DNA from: Enterobacter sp. 10-1
Lineage (GTDB): Bacteria > Pseudomonadota > Gammaproteobacteria > Enterobacterales > Enterobacteriaceae
Direction of reading: 5' to 3'
Assembly (NCBI GenBank): GCA_002270295.1
Contig: NISF01000008.1
Span: 124,001-188,000, forward strand
Length of the DNA stretch: 64,000 bases
Part shown: positions 55,927 through 64,000 of the stretch, piece after piece
Layout of the letters: every line of letters starts with the position of its first letter
How positions within the stretch are numbered: position 1 is the stretch's first letter
Program-made: the position numbers and the translations under genes
The notes under the pieces: generated by a model
What the model saw: the letters and a program-made list of their open reading frames with translations, nothing else
Database searches by the model: none
What the model was told of the DNA's origin: nothing

Positions 55927-56235
55927 ATGGTTATGCGTAGGTTAACACCGTGGTTACTGGCGATCGTTCTGAGCGGCTGTAGCGCCCTGCAGGGAACGCC
56001 AGAAGCCCCGCCACCTGCGACCAGTCATCCGCAAGAGATACACCGTAACCAGACCAGCGGGCTACAAAAAATGGCGACGGTGAGCGTGCTGATGTACGGT
56101 TCGCCGATGGATGTTGAAGCTGCGCTGAAGGTCAAAGCAGAAGCGGCTAAAGCGGATTACTACGTCATCATAATGATTGATGACACTCTGGTTCCCGGCC
56201 AGTGGTATTCGCAGGCAATTCTGTACCGTAAATAA
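55927..56235 (+). CDS. bsmA: Biofilm/stress lipoprotein BsmA
   Basis: A 102-residue lipoprotein. The lipobox LSGC ends the signal peptide (core LTPWLLAIVLSGC), and a DUF1471 domain follows (GLQKMATVSVLMYGSPMDVE, ending GQWYSQAILYRK). It matches E. coli BsmA (YjfO), named for its influence on biofilm and stress tolerance. The ATG at 55927 follows AGGAAACGAG. It stands in the conserved order yjfP-bsmA-yjfN-aidB. Confidence 0.85.
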   Translation: MVMRRLTPWLLAIVLSGCSALQGTPEAPPPATSHPQEIHRNQTSGLQKMATVSVLMYGSPMDVEAALKVKAEAAKADYYVIIMIDDTLVPGQWYSQAILYRK

Positions 56236-56372
56236 CGGTGCAACGTCTTTAACCCCGCTTTACATTGCTTTGCATCCATTCACGTTCTCCTGTGCATAAT
56301 AACGTTCAGCCAGTCAACCTGGCAGGACGTTAGCAACGGACTGCCCTCGGGCCACGCAAAATGGAGCTGACG

Positions 56373-56648
56373 ATGAAACGATCATTTACCCTACCCAGCC
56401 TGCTGTTTAACGCTACAACGGCGCATACTGCAGCACAGTCCGCAGAATTTGCCAGCGCGGACTGCGTCACTGGCCTGAATGAAATCGGCCTGATTTCCGT
56501 CAACAATATTGCCGGCAGCCAGCAGGACGTCGAGCATGCCATCGCCGTTAAGGCCGATGAGCAGGGCGCCTCCTGGTATCGCATCGTCCAGATGTACGAG
56601 GAACAGCAGCCGGATAGCTGGCGGGTACAGGCCATTCTCTACGCCTGA
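56373..56648 (+). CDS. yjfN: DUF1471-family protein YjfN
   Basis: A 91-residue DUF1471 protein (FASADCVTGLNEIGLISVNNIAGSQQDVEHAI, in two parts, ending VQAILYA). The N-terminal segment MKRSFTLPSLLFNATTAHTA is a poor signal peptide, broken by Asn, Thr and His, so export may be weakened. E. coli YjfN is a periplasmic activator of the DegP protease, as I recall. Place beside bsmA and aidB supports orthology, but identity is moderate. The 3' end overlaps the convergent aidB by ten bases. Confidence 0.75.
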   Translation: MKRSFTLPSLLFNATTAHTAAQSAEFASADCVTGLNEIGLISVNNIAGSQQDVEHAIAVKADEQGASWYRIVQMYEEQQPDSWRVQAILYA

Positions 56649-58276
56649 GGCGCCTGGCGCCCGCGTCCGGTGCCGCGCAGCAGCAGGTCATCCAGCGTTT
56701 GTGCGTCCAGCCGCATGCCGCCGCGCGGGTCGAGCATCATTCGACACCAGGCCTGAGCCAGCGGCGGCGAGGCGTAACGCAGCATTTGCGCTCCCGCGCC
56801 GAGCCGGTACACCAGTCGGGTTATCTCCCGGCCCTGCTCTTCCGCCGGCCGCCTCAGCAGCTGCTGCAGCTGACGCCATGCGCGATCGAAATGGCGATTC
56901 TGCCCTTTGACTTCCGCACACTCCGCCGCCAGCAGCTCAAGCGCCGCTGGCTGCTTGCTCAGCACCCGCATGACGTCGAGACACATAATATTCCCGGAGC
57001 CTTCCCAGATACTGTTCACCGGCATTTCCCGGTACAGGCGCGGCAGCTCGCTCTCCTCGCAGTAGCCGATACCGCCCAGCACCTCCATCGCTTCGGCAAC
57101 AAACGAGATCCCGGATTTGCAGATAGCAAACTTCGCCGCCGGGGTAAACAGGCGGGCCCACAGCGCCTCCTGCCCATCGTCGCGCCTGTCCCACGCGCGC
57201 GCCAGGCGGAATAAAAAGGCGGTTTGCCCCTCAAGCAGCAGCGCCATCTGACCCAGCACCTGGCGCATCATCGGCTGCTCGACCAGGCTTTTTCCGAACG
57301 CCTGGCGCTGAAAGGCGTGATAGAAGGCGACCGACCAGGCGCGCCGCATTAGGGCATGGCTGCCCAGCGCGCAGTCGAAGCGGGTCAGGCCGCCCATTTT
57401 GAGAATTTGCCGTACGCCGTCCCCCTCTTCGCCCACCAGCCAGCCGCTGGCGTCATAGAACTCCACCTCGCTGCTGGCGTTAGAACGGTTACCGAGCTTA
57501 TCCTTGAGCCTTTCGAGGTGCAGCGCATTACGCTGGCCGTCCGGCAGCAGGCGCGGCACAAAGAAACAGGAGAGCCCGCCGGGCGCCTGCGCCAGCACCA
57601 GGTGCGCATCGCTTTGCGGTACCGAGAAAAACCATTTGTGTCCCACCAGACGATAAAACCCGTCTGCGCTCTTCTCTGCGCGGGTGGTATTGCTCAGCAC
57701 ATCCGATCCCCCCTGCTTTTCCGTCATCCCCATGCCGATCAGCAGCCCGCGCTTCTGATTGCCCGGCGCCAGATGCGGATCGTAGCGATCGCTCAGCAGC
57801 GGCGACAGCCAGTCGCTAAAAGGAGCGGGGAGCGACTGCTGCAGCAGAGGCGTGGCGGCGAACGTCATGGTTATCGGGCATAGCGTCCCGGCCTCCACCT
57901 GCGCATGCAGCATAAAGCGGGCCGCCCGGGCCACAAAAGCGCCGGCGCGCGCGTCGTCCTGCCAGGCGAGATTATGCACCCGGTTAGCGCACAGCCCCTG
58001 CATCAGCAGATGCCAGGCGGGATGAAAGCGTACATCGTCAAGCCGCGTGCCGGTCGCGTCATAGCGCAGCAGCTCCGGCGGGTTAACGTTCGCCAGCCTC
58101 CCCAGCTCCAGCGACTCAGCCGTTCCCAGCTGCTGGCCGATACTGGCCAGCAGATCGCCGTCCCAGGCGGCGCCTTCGCGGGCCACGGCTTCGCGCAGTG
58201 CGGTATCGGACAAGAATAAGTTGCTGTTCAGCAGCGGCGTCGGCTGATTAAACACGGTATGAGTTGGCCAGTGCAT
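56639..58276 (-). CDS. aidB: Acyl-CoA-dehydrogenase-like DNA-alkylation-response protein AidB
   Basis: A 545-residue flavoprotein of the acyl-CoA dehydrogenase family (GMGMTEKQGGSDV, VGHKWFFSVPQSDAHLV, EVLGGIGYCEESELPRLYREMP split over the active-site region). It matches E. coli AidB, part of the Ada adaptive response, with FAD and DNA binding. The ATG at 58276 with GAGGGAAG upstream gives the expected MHWPTHTVFNQP start. It is divergent from the MFS transporter gene. Confidence 0.95.
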   Translation of the reverse strand: MHWPTHTVFNQPTPLLNSNLFLSDTALREAVAREGAAWDGDLLASIGQQLGTAESLELGRLANVNPPELLRYDATGTRLDDVRFHPAWHLLMQGLCANRVHNLAWQDDARAGAFVARAARFMLHAQVEAGTLCPITMTFAATPLLQQSLPAPFSDWLSPLLSDRYDPHLAPGNQKRGLLIGMGMTEKQGGSDVLSNTTRAEKSADGFYRLVGHKWFFSVPQSDAHLVLAQAPGGLSCFFVPRLLPDGQRNALHLERLKDKLGNRSNASSEVEFYDASGWLVGEEGDGVRQILKMGGLTRFDCALGSHALMRRAWSVAFYHAFQRQAFGKSLVEQPMMRQVLGQMALLLEGQTAFLFRLARAWDRRDDGQEALWARLFTPAAKFAICKSGISFVAEAMEVLGGIGYCEESELPRLYREMPVNSIWEGSGNIMCLDVMRVLSKQPAALELLAAECAEVKGQNRHFDRAWRQLQQLLRRPAEEQGREITRLVYRLGAGAQMLRYASPPLAQAWCRMMLDPRGGMRLDAQTLDDLLLRGTGRGRQAPQA

Positions 58277-58471
58277 AGTGCTTCCCTCCGTCAATGGCGT
58301 TGTACTCAGTATGGTCAGCCAGGGCCGGGAGCGCCCGCGAGCCGGGTCACAAAAAAACCATCCGCTCCTTCGTGAGGCGCATCACAGGCATAAGAATTTA
58401 AAATTTCACAAGGCTAAAGTTGTGGAATAATTTATTCACTTGCTGTTTTTTTGTTGAAATCAGGATGGCCT

Positions 58472-59767
58472 ATGCAGACCGCGACACGCCCTACGGGCGC
58501 GCACAAGCGCGCGCTGATCGCCGGATCTATCGGCAACTTTATTGAATGGTATGAGTTTGCGGTCTATGGCTTTCTGGCGACGGTTATCGCCCGGAATTTC
58601 TTTCAGCTGGCCGGCGAAGCGCCGCTGACGGGCCTGATCCTGACCTACGCCTCCTTCGCCATCGCCTTTTTCTTCCGCCCGCTAGGCGCCATTATTTTTG
58701 GCCGTATCGGCGATCGAATCGGCCGCAAGCCGACGCTGATCGTCGTCCTGGTGATGATGACGCTCGCCACCACGGCAATTGGCCTGGTGCCGGCGTATGC
58801 CAGCATCGGGGTGGCGGCCCCTCTGATCTTGACCGGGCTGCGCATTCTGCAGGGGCTGTTTGCCGGCGGGGAGTATGGCGGCGCCGTCTCGCTGATGACC
58901 GAGTTTGCGCCCCGCGGCAGGCGCGGTCTGTATGGCGCATGGCAATCCTTCACCGTCGCCCTCGGCCTGCTGGCCGGGGCCGGGATCGTGGCCCTGATCT
59001 CCGCAGTGCTGAGCCCGGAAGAGCTCCATGCCTGGGGCTGGCGAATTCCATTCTTCCTCGCCATCCCGCTGGGGATCGTCGCGCTCTGGCTGCGGGTAAA
59101 AATGGAGGAGACGCCGGGCTTTCTCCGCCAGCAGCAGCAACCGCAGCATCCGCAGGCCAGCGCCGACCTGATCCATACCCTGAAAGCGATTGTCACCGGC
59201 ATCGGTCGCCTGATGGTCTGGTCCGCCGCAGGCTATACCTACCTGGTGATTATGCCCGCCTACCTGCAGTCGTCGCTGCATACCGGCTTTAACCAGGCGC
59301 TGCTGATCGCGGTGATCTCCAATATTGGCTTTGCGCTCACCATTCTTCCTGCCGGGATACTCAGCGATAAGTGGGGTCGTCGCAACGTGATGGTGCTGGC
59401 CGCGGCGCTGCTGCTGATACTGGCGCTGCCGTTGCTGAAAATTCTCCAGGCAGAATCCAGCACTCTGCTGATAAAAGGCGCGGTGGTATTCATTGCCGGA
59501 GGTCTGGTGGGAGTACTGGCAGGGCCGGGACCGGCGATGCTGGCAGAAATGTTCCCGACAAGGGTGCGCTATACCGGCCTTGGTCTGGCCTATTCGCTCT
59601 CTAATGCGGTGTTTTCCGGCTGCGCCGGGCTGATTATTACCGGCCTGATTAAACAGACCGGTAATCTTGATATTCCGGCTTACTACGTCATGGCGACGGC
59701 GGTAGTCAGCATCGTTGCGCTAATGACCCTCAATAAGAACGATCACCTGCGCTCGCTGGACGAGTAG
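58472..59767 (+). CDS. MFS transporter, metabolite:H+ symporter (MHS) family
   Basis: A 431-residue protein with 12 hydrophobic segments. The MHS/ProP-type hallmarks are visible: GNFIEWYEFAVYGF at the first helix, RPLGAIIFGRIGDRIGRKPTL (the loop 2-3 motif, in two halves) and LRILQGLFAGGEYGGA. It should import an organic acid or similar compound with protons. The substrate is unknown. The ATG at 58472 has AGGA upstream. In E. coli yjfI-yjfJ-yjfK-yjfL-yjfM-yjfC occupy this place, so it is an accessory gene. Confidence 0.85.
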   Translation: MQTATRPTGAHKRALIAGSIGNFIEWYEFAVYGFLATVIARNFFQLAGEAPLTGLILTYASFAIAFFFRPLGAIIFGRIGDRIGRKPTLIVVLVMMTLATTAIGLVPAYASIGVAAPLILTGLRILQGLFAGGEYGGAVSLMTEFAPRGRRGLYGAWQSFTVALGLLAGAGIVALISAVLSPEELHAWGWRIPFFLAIPLGIVALWLRVKMEETPGFLRQQQQPQHPQASADLIHTLKAIVTGIGRLMVWSAAGYTYLVIMPAYLQSSLHTGFNQALLIAVISNIGFALTILPAGILSDKWGRRNVMVLAAALLLILALPLLKILQAESSTLLIKGAVVFIAGGLVGVLAGPGPAMLAEMFPTRVRYTGLGLAYSLSNAVFSGCAGLIITGLIKQTGNLDIPAYYVMATAVVSIVALMTLNKNDHLRSLDE

Positions 59768-59769
59768 CC

Positions 59770-59790
59770 GCCGGGCAGCGTGCGCCCGGC
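59770..59790. terminator. Hairpin between the MHS transporter and rlmB
   Basis: GCCGGGC and GCCCGGC pair around seven bases between the two convergent genes. There is no clear T-run, so termination is inferred from position. Confidence 0.45.
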
Positions 59791-59795
59791 GTTAA

Positions 59796-60527
59796 TCAGC
59801 TGCGCTGGCGCACGGCCTCAAACAGGCAAATACCGGTCGCGACGGAGACGTTCAGCGAGGAGACGCTGCCGGCCATCGGAATGCTGATCAGCTCATCGCA
59901 GTGTTCGCGCGTCAGGCGACGCATCCCTTCACCTTCGGCACCCATCACCAGCGCCATCGGGCCGGTCATCTTGCTCTGGAAAAGAGTATGATCCGCTTCG
60001 CCGGCGGTGCCGACGATCCAGACGTTCTCTTCCTGCAGCAGACGCATGGTGCGCGCAAGGTTAGTCACGCGGATCAGCGGGACGTTTTCCGCCGCGCCGC
60101 AGGCCACTTTTTTCGCCGTCGCGTTCAGCTGCGCCGAACGGTCCCGCGGCACGATCACCGCATGCACGCCGGCGGCGTCAGCGCTGCGCAGACAGGCGCC
60201 AAGGTTATGCGGATCGGTGACGCCGTCGAGAATCAGCAGCAGCGGCTGATCGATAGAGGCGAGCAGTTCAGGCAGGTCGTTCTCCTGGTACTGACGCCCC
60301 GGCTTCACGCGGGCAATAATTCCCTGATGCACGGCGCCTTCGCTTTTCTCGTCGAGAAACTGGCGGTTAGCGACCTGAATCACCACGCCCTGAGCTTCCA
60401 GCGCATGGATCAGCGGCAGCAGGCGTTTATCCTCGCGGCCTTTCAGAATATAGACTTCCTGAAAACGCTCGGGAGCGCGCTCCAGCAGGGCCTGCACCGC
60501 GTGGATGCCGTAAATCATTTCACTCAT
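59796..60527 (-). CDS. rlmB: 23S rRNA (Gm2251) 2'-O-methyltransferase
   Basis: A 243-residue SpoU-family methyltransferase. The knot motifs [20 protein letters not shown] (motif 1), [14 protein letters not shown] (motif 2) and [20 protein letters not shown] (motif 3) are all visible, after an L30e-like substrate-binding N-domain. It modifies G2251 in the P loop. It lies downstream of rnr in the same direction, as in E. coli. Confidence 0.97.
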   Translation of the reverse strand: MSEMIYGIHAVQALLERAPERFQEVYILKGREDKRLLPLIHALEAQGVVIQVANRQFLDEKSEGAVHQGIIARVKPGRQYQENDLPELLASIDQPLLLILDGVTDPHNLGACLRSADAAGVHAVIVPRDRSAQLNATAKKVACGAAENVPLIRVTNLARTMRLLQEENVWIVGTAGEADHTLFQSKMTGPMALVMGAEGEGMRRLTREHCDELISIPMAGSVSSLNVSVATGICLFEAVRQRS

Positions 60528-60605
60528 TGATGTACTCGTTGCTTGTTAATATTGCCGTTTCGGCTTTACAGGCCGGATGTCCCGGCCTGTAAGATTGATG
60601 CCCGC

Positions 60606-63053
60606 TTACTCAGCGGTTTTCTTTTTCGCCGCGCGCTTCGCTTTGGTTGCGGCAGCTATTTTCTGCGTTTTAGCCGACGGCTTCTTCGCTTTTTTCTCGC
60701 CTTTAGGCTGAGCGGCGTTGGGCTGAGACTTGCCTTTTTCTTTACGGAAGGCGCTGTCCGGCTCGAAGTTTACCTGCTTCCCTGCCTGGCGACGGCGCCC
60801 GGAAGGCTTGCCGGCGTTCGACTTTTTCGCCCTCTCACGCTCGGTCTTGCCGACGTTGCGCGGGGCGCGTTCGCTGGAGATCAGCGAGAAGTCGATTTTG
60901 CGCTCGTCCATGTTGACCGCTTCCACGCGGACTTCCACGCGATCGCCCAGCCGGTAGGTCTGACCGCCGGATTCGCCGATCAGACGCTGCCCGACCTGGT
61001 CGAAGCGGTAGTAGTCGTTATCCAGCGATGAAACGTGCACCAGGCCGTCGATAAACAGCTCGTCCAGACGGACGAAGAAGCCAAAGCCGGTGACGCTGGC
61101 AATCACGCCCTTAAAGACGTTGCCCACCTGATCCAGCATAAAGTCACACTTCAGCCAGTCAGAGACTTCGCGGGTCGCTTCGTCGGCGCGACGTTCGGTC
61201 ATCGAACAGTGCGCGCCCAGCTGCAGCATCTCTTCCATGCTGTAGTGCCAGCCGCCGGTTTCGGTGCTGTTGCCTTTGTGCCCCTGCTCTTTCGCCAGCA
61301 GATACTTAATGGCACGGTGCAGCGACAGGTCCGGGTAACGACGGATCGGCGAGGTGAAGTGCGCGTAGGACTGCAGCGCCAGGCCAAAGTGGCCGCGGTT
61401 TTCCGGATCGTAAACCGCCTGCTTCATCGAGCGCAGCAGCATGGTTTGCAGCATCTCATGGTCAGGACGATCGGCGATGGAGGTCAGCAGCTCGGCGTAG
61501 TCGCGCGGCTCCGGCTTGTTGCCGCCGGGCAGCTCCAGACCGAGCTCCGCCAGTACCGTGCGGAAAGCGGTGATGGCTTCAGTGGTCGGCTTATCGTGGA
61601 TACGGAACAGGGCCGGCTCCAGCGCCTTCTCGACGAAGCGAGCGGCGGAGATATTCGCCAGAATCATGCACTCTTCGATCAGCTTATGCGCGTCGTTGCG
61701 CTGGGTCTGCTCAATGCGTTCGATGCGGCGTTCGGCGTTAAAGATGAACTTCGCTTCTTCACTTTCAAAGGAGATGCCGCCGCGCTCTTCACGAGCGCTA
61801 TCCAGAACTTTGTACAGGGTGTGCAGCTCTTCGATATGCTTCACCAGCGGCGCGTACTGCTCACGCAGCTCGCTATCGCCCTGCAGCATATGCCATACCT
61901 TGGTATAGGTCAGGCGCGCGTGCGAGCTCATTACCGCTTCATAGAATTTGTAGCCGGTCAGGCGACCTTTTGACGAAATCGTCATTTCGCAAACCATGCA
62001 CAGGCGATCGACCTGCGGGTTCAGCGAGCACAGGCCGTTAGAGAGCACTTCCGGCAGCATCGGCACCACCTGCGACGGGAAGTAGACCGAAGTACCGCGG
62101 CTGCGCGCTTCGCCGTCCAGCGGGGTACCGGGACGCACGTAGTAGCTTACGTCGGCAATGGCGACCCACAGGCGCCAGCCGCCGCCGCGTTTCTTCTCGC
62201 AGTAAACCGCATCGTCAAAGTCGCGGGCGTCCTCACCATCGATGGTGACCAGCGGCAGATCGCGCAAATCAACGCGGCCAACCTTGGCCTCTTCAGGCAC
62301 CTGCTCTTTCAGCACGGAGACCTGTTTTTCCACCGCCGGTGGCCAGGTATAAGGGATTTCATGGGTGCGCAGCGCCATATCGACCGCCATGCTGGTGCCC
62401 ATGTTATCGCCCAGCACTTCAACAATTTTGCCCACCGCTTTAGTACGACGGGTCGGGCGCTGGGTCAGTTCAACCACCACCACAAAGCCCATCCGCGCGC
62501 CCATGACTTCTTCCGGCGGGATCAGGATATCAAAGCTCAGACGGCTGTCGTCAGGCACCACGAAGCCCACGCCGGCGTCGGTGAAATAGCGGCCGACGAT
62601 CTGGCTGGTTTTTGGCACCAGGACGCGCACGATACGCGCTTCGCGGCGGCCTTTACGGTCCGCGCCCAGCGGCTGCGCCAGCACCTGATCGCCATGAATA
62701 CAGGTTTTCATCTGCTCAGACGACAGGTACAGGTCGTCTTTACGCCCCTCAACGCGCAGGAAGCCAAAGCCGTCGCGATGGCCGATAACCACGCCTTTGA
62801 GCAGGTCAAGACGCTCCGGCAGCGCGTAGCACTGACGGCGGGTAAACACCAACTGCCCGTCGCGCTCCATAGCACGCAGGCGGCGGCGTAGCCCTTCCAG
62901 CTGCTCTTCGCCTTCGATATTCAGTTCGATCGCCAGCTCGTCTCGGCTGGCCGGTTTTTCACGTTTTGCTAAATGATCGAGGATAAATTCCCGGCTAGGG
63001 ATTGGATTCGCATACTTTTCTGCTTCGCGGTCCAGGAAAGGATCTTGTGACAT
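60606..63053 (-). CDS. rnr: Exoribonuclease R
   Basis: An 815-residue 3'-5' exoribonuclease: N-terminal HTH (about 20-80), two cold-shock domains, the RNB catalytic domain ([16 protein letters not shown] holds the metal-binding aspartates), an S1 domain (about 645-725) and a long lysine-rich tail ending [12 protein letters not shown]. It degrades structured RNA and takes part in trans-translation quality control. It lies between nsrR and rlmB, as in E. coli. Confidence 0.97.
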   Translation of the reverse strand: MSQDPFLDREAEKYANPIPSREFILDHLAKREKPASRDELAIELNIEGEEQLEGLRRRLRAMERDGQLVFTRRQCYALPERLDLLKGVVIGHRDGFGFLRVEGRKDDLYLSSEQMKTCIHGDQVLAQPLGADRKGRREARIVRVLVPKTSQIVGRYFTDAGVGFVVPDDSRLSFDILIPPEEVMGARMGFVVVVELTQRPTRRTKAVGKIVEVLGDNMGTSMAVDMALRTHEIPYTWPPAVEKQVSVLKEQVPEEAKVGRVDLRDLPLVTIDGEDARDFDDAVYCEKKRGGGWRLWVAIADVSYYVRPGTPLDGEARSRGTSVYFPSQVVPMLPEVLSNGLCSLNPQVDRLCMVCEMTISSKGRLTGYKFYEAVMSSHARLTYTKVWHMLQGDSELREQYAPLVKHIEELHTLYKVLDSAREERGGISFESEEAKFIFNAERRIERIEQTQRNDAHKLIEECMILANISAARFVEKALEPALFRIHDKPTTEAITAFRTVLAELGLELPGGNKPEPRDYAELLTSIADRPDHEMLQTMLLRSMKQAVYDPENRGHFGLALQSYAHFTSPIRRYPDLSLHRAIKYLLAKEQGHKGNSTETGGWHYSMEEMLQLGAHCSMTERRADEATREVSDWLKCDFMLDQVGNVFKGVIASVTGFGFFVRLDELFIDGLVHVSSLDNDYYRFDQVGQRLIGESGGQTYRLGDRVEVRVEAVNMDERKIDFSLISSERAPRNVGKTERERAKKSNAGKPSGRRRQAGKQVNFEPDSAFRKEKGKSQPNAAQPKGEKKAKKPSAKTQKIAAATKAKRAAKKKTAE

Positions 63054-63091
63054 GTCGGTTCCTCCGTTGTCATCTCTGATGAGAGTTTACG

Positions 63092-63517
63092 TCACTCCAC
63101 CAGTAATAATTTATAAAGTGGTTGATTCTCTTCAACCAAATCAGCCAGCGTGTAGTTATCTAGTTCCTTAAGAAAACTTTGCGCCGCTTCTGCAAGCGCC
63201 TGCTTCAGGCGACAGGCGGGTGTAATGTGGCAGAATTCGCTGCTGCAATTGACCAACGATAGCGGCTCAAGATCGCGAACCACATCACCAACACGAATCG
63301 TTTTTGCCGGCTTACCGAGGCGAATCCCCCCGTTCTTTCCCCGCACCGCCATAACGTAACCAGAGCGACTCAGCTGATTGATTATTTTTACCATATGATT
63401 ACGCGACACGCCGTAGACCTCCGTCACTTCGGAGATACTCGTCATTCGGCCATCCGGTAGCGACGCCATATAGATAAGCGCTCGTAATCCGTAATCAGTG
63501 AAACTCGTTAACTGCAC
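63092..63517 (-). CDS. nsrR: Nitric-oxide-sensing repressor NsrR
   Basis: A 141-residue Rrf2-family repressor with a [Fe-S] cluster held by Cys91, Cys96 and Cys102 ([12 protein letters not shown]). The helix-turn-helix lies at about 25-60 ([20 protein letters not shown]). Nitric oxide damages the cluster and releases DNA. The GTG start at 63517 agrees with E. coli, and TGAGGT stands upstream. A matching operator lies before ytfE at 48598-48620, in the same window. Confidence 0.97.
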   Translation of the reverse strand: MQLTSFTDYGLRALIYMASLPDGRMTSISEVTEVYGVSRNHMVKIINQLSRSGYVMAVRGKNGGIRLGKPAKTIRVGDVVRDLEPLSLVNCSSEFCHITPACRLKQALAEAAQSFLKELDNYTLADLVEENQPLYKLLLVE

Positions 63518-63636
63518 AGCAACCTCAGGGTAAGGGGCAAGCGGTGAATCCGCAGGGTATGACTATATTGATGATAAACCAGCCGACGCTCAGGCCGTTA
63601 ATTTATTTGAAATGGGGCGGGTGGACAGCAAAAACA

Positions 63637-63659
63637 AGGGGCGCCCAATCGGCGCCCCT
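63637..63659 (-). terminator. purA terminator
   Basis: AGGGGCGCC pairs with GGCGCCCCT around five bases. On the minus strand it is followed by TTGTTTTTG. It lies nine bases after the purA stop. Confidence 0.75.
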
Positions 63660-63667
63660 GGAGATAA

Positions 63668-64000
63668 TTATGCGTCGAACGGGTCGCGCAGAATCATCGT
63701 CTCGGTACGGTCAGGACCGGTAGAGATAATATCAACCGGTACGCCGGTCAGCTCTTCAATACGAGCGATGTAGTTCAGCGCCGCCTGCGGCAGGCCGCTA
63801 CGCTCTTTCACACCGAAGGTGGTTTCGGACCAGCCCGGCATGACTTCATAAATCGGCTCAATGCCTTCCCAGTTGTCGGCTGCCAGCGGAGTGGTGGTCA
63901 CTTCGCGGCCGTCCGGCAGACGGTAAGCTACGCAGAGTTTAACTTCTTTCAGGCCGTCCAGTACGTCCAGCTTGGTCAGGCAGAAGCCGGACAGGGAGTT
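63668..64000 (-). CDS. purA: Adenylosuccinate synthetase, C-terminal part
   Basis: The last 110 codons of PurA, open at the window edge. PurA makes adenylosuccinate from IMP, aspartate and GTP, in AMP synthesis. The visible part includes [48 protein letters not shown] and the end [15 protein letters not shown], as in enteric PurA. It lies upstream of nsrR, as in E. coli. Confidence 0.96.
   Translation of the reverse strand, partial: NSLSGFCLTKLDVLDGLKEVKLCVAYRLPDGREVTTTPLAADNWEGIEPIYEVMPGWSETTFGVKERSGLPQAALNYIARIEELTGVPVDIISTGPDRTETMILRDPFDA

Overview
The window is a chromosomal segment of an enterobacterium of the Klebsiella/Raoultella/Enterobacter type. The evidence is a GC-rich enteric core in E. 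coli gene order (read backwards), an ERIC element, and accessory genes placed between conserved blocks. The exact genus cannot be fixed from sequence alone. I saw no rRNA, tRNA, insertion sequence, prophage or CRISPR array.

Layout. 1-4514: the end of treC, then a beta-glucoside PTS set (EIIB, GH4 6-phospho-beta-glucosidase, EIIC) divergent from an RpiR-type regulator. 4515-7645: anaerobic ribonucleotide reductase nrdD-nrdG, with an FNR-like site, NrdR-like boxes, and an ERIC element between the genes. 7652-16308: the most interesting block, a ten-gene minus-strand operon. In transcription order it encodes a small PRD protein, an SFCGS glycine-rich protein, a DUF4312 protein, two polytopic membrane proteins (DUF4311, DUF4310), an amidohydrolase/deacetylase, a DgaE-like PLP lyase, a KDGP-type aldolase, a secreted lactonase and a BglG-type PRD/EIIB/EIIA regulator. 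The first eight follow the order of a poorly characterised Enterococcus/Aeromonas cassette (EF_0829 to EF_0839 families). 16610-19110: cybC, pmbA (tldE), yjgA (darP). 19111-21432: two accessory genes, a secreted DUF4432 epimerase-like protein and a GNAT acetyltransferase.

21483-29560: mpl, fbp, the galactofuranose ABC transporter ytfQRT-yjfF and ppa. 29800-32966: a Fur-box-preceded pair, a YncE-like beta-propeller and a CirA-like TonB receptor. 33014-46609: ytfP, tamB, tamA, msrA, ytfL/paeA, ytfK, ytfJ, cysQ, cpdB, an HxlR regulator and qorB. 46690-52797: an AraC regulator, ytfF, ytfE (with an NsrR operator), cycA, fklB, ytfB. 52884-54320: rpsF-priB-rpsR-rplI. 54661-58276: yjfY, yjfP, bsmA, yjfN and aidB, with the E. 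coli ula operon absent between yjfY and yjfP. 58472-64000: an MHS-type transporter where E. coli has yjfI to yjfC, then rlmB, rnr, nsrR and the 3' end of purA.

How the genes work together. The ten-gene operon reads as an uptake and breakdown route for an N-acylated amino-aldonate or its lactone: lactone opening in the periplasm, import by an unclassified membrane system, N-deacylation, ammonia elimination, then aldol cleavage to pyruvate and a triose. PRD domains tie it to PTS phosphorylation, and a CRP-like site lies upstream. Elsewhere, nsrR and its target ytfE share the window, and tamA-tamB-ytfP, rpsF-priB-rpsR-rplI and ytfQRT-yjfF are intact conserved operons.
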